A DNA stretch of 64,000 nucleotides from Cristatella mucedo (lineage: Eukaryota > Bryozoa > Phylactolaemata > Cristatellidae), in assembly GCA_009760855.2 (NCBI GenBank), contig WPIO01000255.1, positions 1 to 64,000 on the forward strand. The letters are read 5' to 3'. This document shows, one piece after another, positions 62,134-64,000 of this stretch. Each line of letters opens with the position of its first letter. Position 1 is the first letter of the stretch. A program made the position numbers and the translations under genes. Below the pieces are notes generated by a model. The model saw nothing but the letters and a program-made list of their open reading frames with translations, made no database searches and was not told where the DNA came from.

Positions 62134-64000
62134 GAAGGCTACCTGCTCATCTATAGTCAGAATGATTATGTGGTAGAAGCAAACCATTTCATTCTTAAAA
62201 TTAAAATAAAAAGTCTTTGATATTTCACAGTAAGAAAATAAATCCATATTTAAAGTGTTATGCAAATTTTGGAAATACAATTACTAACGTAAAACGTATC
62301 GTGCTCAGATAAGCGTTCAAATCAGAGAAATAATGTTTATATCTATATGGGATAGCCAAAGAGTGGAACCGCATAAGCCATCGTACGACAACACATGAGT
62401 AATCATGTGTCATATCACTAACATATACAGTAAATTCCATGACTTGTTGATCACTCTCGCGTGATGGTATCTTCTTTTTATTGCTGCAATTCAATTACAG
62501 AAAGATGTCTATCGGCATACTTTAGCTTTTATGCTCCAATGCTACCTGCGTGTCAGTCAGAACTAAAGACATTCCTTCATTATGATATATGCTGATTTGT
62601 CTGCATTATGACCCGAAAGAAATGTACAATCCACCAATGATAAACATTTTAGTCTCCTGTCACCGAAATCGTTAGGTTTGTAGCATACGACACTGAAAAG
62701 TTTCCAGATCAAATTCATTAGCAATCAACAGCGAAAAAGGACTTCATAAAATGACTTTGCACAGATCTTTTCTAAATGTCCAGAAATATATTTTTTCCTA
62801 TGTAGCTATATTTAAACTCACAATGAATACTTCTACGAGCAACGTACAAACTTTGCTAACCCAAGATGAGGTAATAACTGACAGTAACTGTACAGGATAA
62901 CTTGACCATTTGATCACGACAAATGCTCATTAGCCACGTCAAAAAAGCTTCTACTTCCTTCAATTTGTTGTTATTCTTTTACAAATCAGTAAGAAAATAG
63001 CCAATTTTGAGGGAAGGAATAGACAAAATAAGGTTTCTCTAATCATTATAACGTAACTTCACAGAGTTTTGCAATATCTTGAAAGCATTTAGGTACTATT
63101 GATTACATACACATACAAATAGTAAATGCTACTTAAAAGGCCAAATGTATTTATTTAATCATATCAAGCACACTGGCCTCTTAAAAAAAATTCAGCCAAT
63201 CGAGAGACACGAAGTTCATGACAAAGCCCTGAAAGTCTAATTTAACTAGATTTAGCGACTAAAAACATAAATGCCTTTGTAAATCTGAAGAAGTCAACAA
63301 TAAACATTGGAATCTTAAGTGAGGGCAATGTTTCAAAAAATTCACTACACAAATCGCAGCCTTTGTAAACGTTACACACGAAGCCGAGTAGCTGAAAGTA
63401 GGAAATTACATGTAAACAAAAAATGTTCGCCTGTAGTAACAACAATCTTACAGTTGATCTAATTGATTAAATTTGGCAGTAAACAAAAAAAATAGGTAAG
63501 AAGACATATTTTTTACTTCAGGATACGTACATAAAAACGCAAATGCAATCTATGCGAATGCAATTGTAAAGTACAAGCACACGTATAGTCCCGAATAAAA
63601 TAAACGAAGGCATTGGGCATTTTTGTAAAAGCAAAAGCCTGATCACCGTGAGTAGGAAGCCCTGTAACATATTTATACTTGCCTTGGGGAACTTCCTACG
63701 TCCTGACCAGAACTGTTCATTGCTGCTGATGTGATTTACAAATAAGGAAAGTTGATAGTATCTCCTGTACTAATAAACAGGCCAGCCTGTGAAAAAATAG
63801 CATATCCTGTAAAGCTTTTCCAAAGTCATCGGCAAACAATATCATTCAAGAAAAGACATTAATTATAGCTTGGTCGTATCTGACATGCATTATTGTATGG
63901 TACCAATGATCATGCTTTATAAGTTATGAATGTGGATAGAGTTAGGTGTATAGTTAAGACTGTGTACCTCTAAGCATGTCATGTTTGATGGAATTGAAAC
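62134..64000. other. AT-rich end of window, no recognised gene
   Basis: Two minus-strand open stretches follow good acceptor-like sites: 62483 downwards (after TGTAATTGAATTGCAG; contains FTVYVSDMTHDYSCVVV, faintly Ig-like D..Y.C), and about 63400 downwards (after TTTCCTACTTTCAG; contains VYKGCDLCSEFFETLP). Either could be an upstream exon of the minus-strand kinase gene, but donors are weak and I do not recognise them. Confidence 0.3.

Overview
This is a eukaryotic nuclear window, most likely from an invertebrate animal with a large, repeat-rich, AT-rich genome. The evidence is GT-AG spliced exons separated by introns of 1.4-5.3 kb, L2/CR1-like LINEs with short tandem-repeat 3' tails, a hAT element of the ZBED/GTF2IRD2 type, tRNA-derived SINEs, and long (TA)n and (CA)n microsatellites. 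I cannot name the species. I see no rRNA gene, functional tRNA gene or CRISPR array.

The only host-like gene I could assemble is on the minus strand. Five separate exons (about 54.15-53.80, 48.90-48.77, 45.35-45.29, 43.91-43.74 and 38.39-38.17 kb) join with matching reading phase at all four junctions. Together they give one protein-kinase domain in the right order: glycine loop, beta-3, helix C, hinge and helix E, then the catalytic loop and activation segment. The introns are filled with LINE, retroelement and microsatellite sequence. The copy looks inactive: the beta-3 Lys is Asn and the helix-C exon has two in-frame TAA codons. The Asp residues of the catalytic and DFG-like motifs are kept. 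The exons after subdomain IX and any ectodomain exons were not found.

Layout. 1-1.8 kb: a (TA)n hairpin between 13-bp inverted repeats, then protein-like frames punctured by stops. 2.2-8.1 kb: a more GC-rich island with no intact gene. 8.1-13 kb: two copies of an unclassified repeat and a decayed minisatellite. 14.04-16.74 kb: a hAT element with inverted termini and an imperfect 8-bp target duplication. 17.2-22.2 kb: nested LINEs. 22.9-25 kb: SINE copies. 25.5-29.2 kb: the best LINE copy (endonuclease plus reverse transcriptase). 29.2-38 kb: sparse, with SINEs, microsatellites and an exact 74-bp repeat pair. 38-54 kb: the kinase gene, with a GC-rich R2-like retroelement relic, LINE ends and an unclassified transposon-like relic in its introns. 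54-62 kb: LINE fragments, one interrupted by a SINE. 62-64 kb: AT-rich sequence with no recognised gene.

Two LINE families are called here LINE-A (TTA-repeat tail) and LINE-B (ACATT-like tail). Both are decayed. Repeat limits come from reading copies against each other by eye, so ends are good to roughly 10-50 bp unless a duplication or splice site fixes them.
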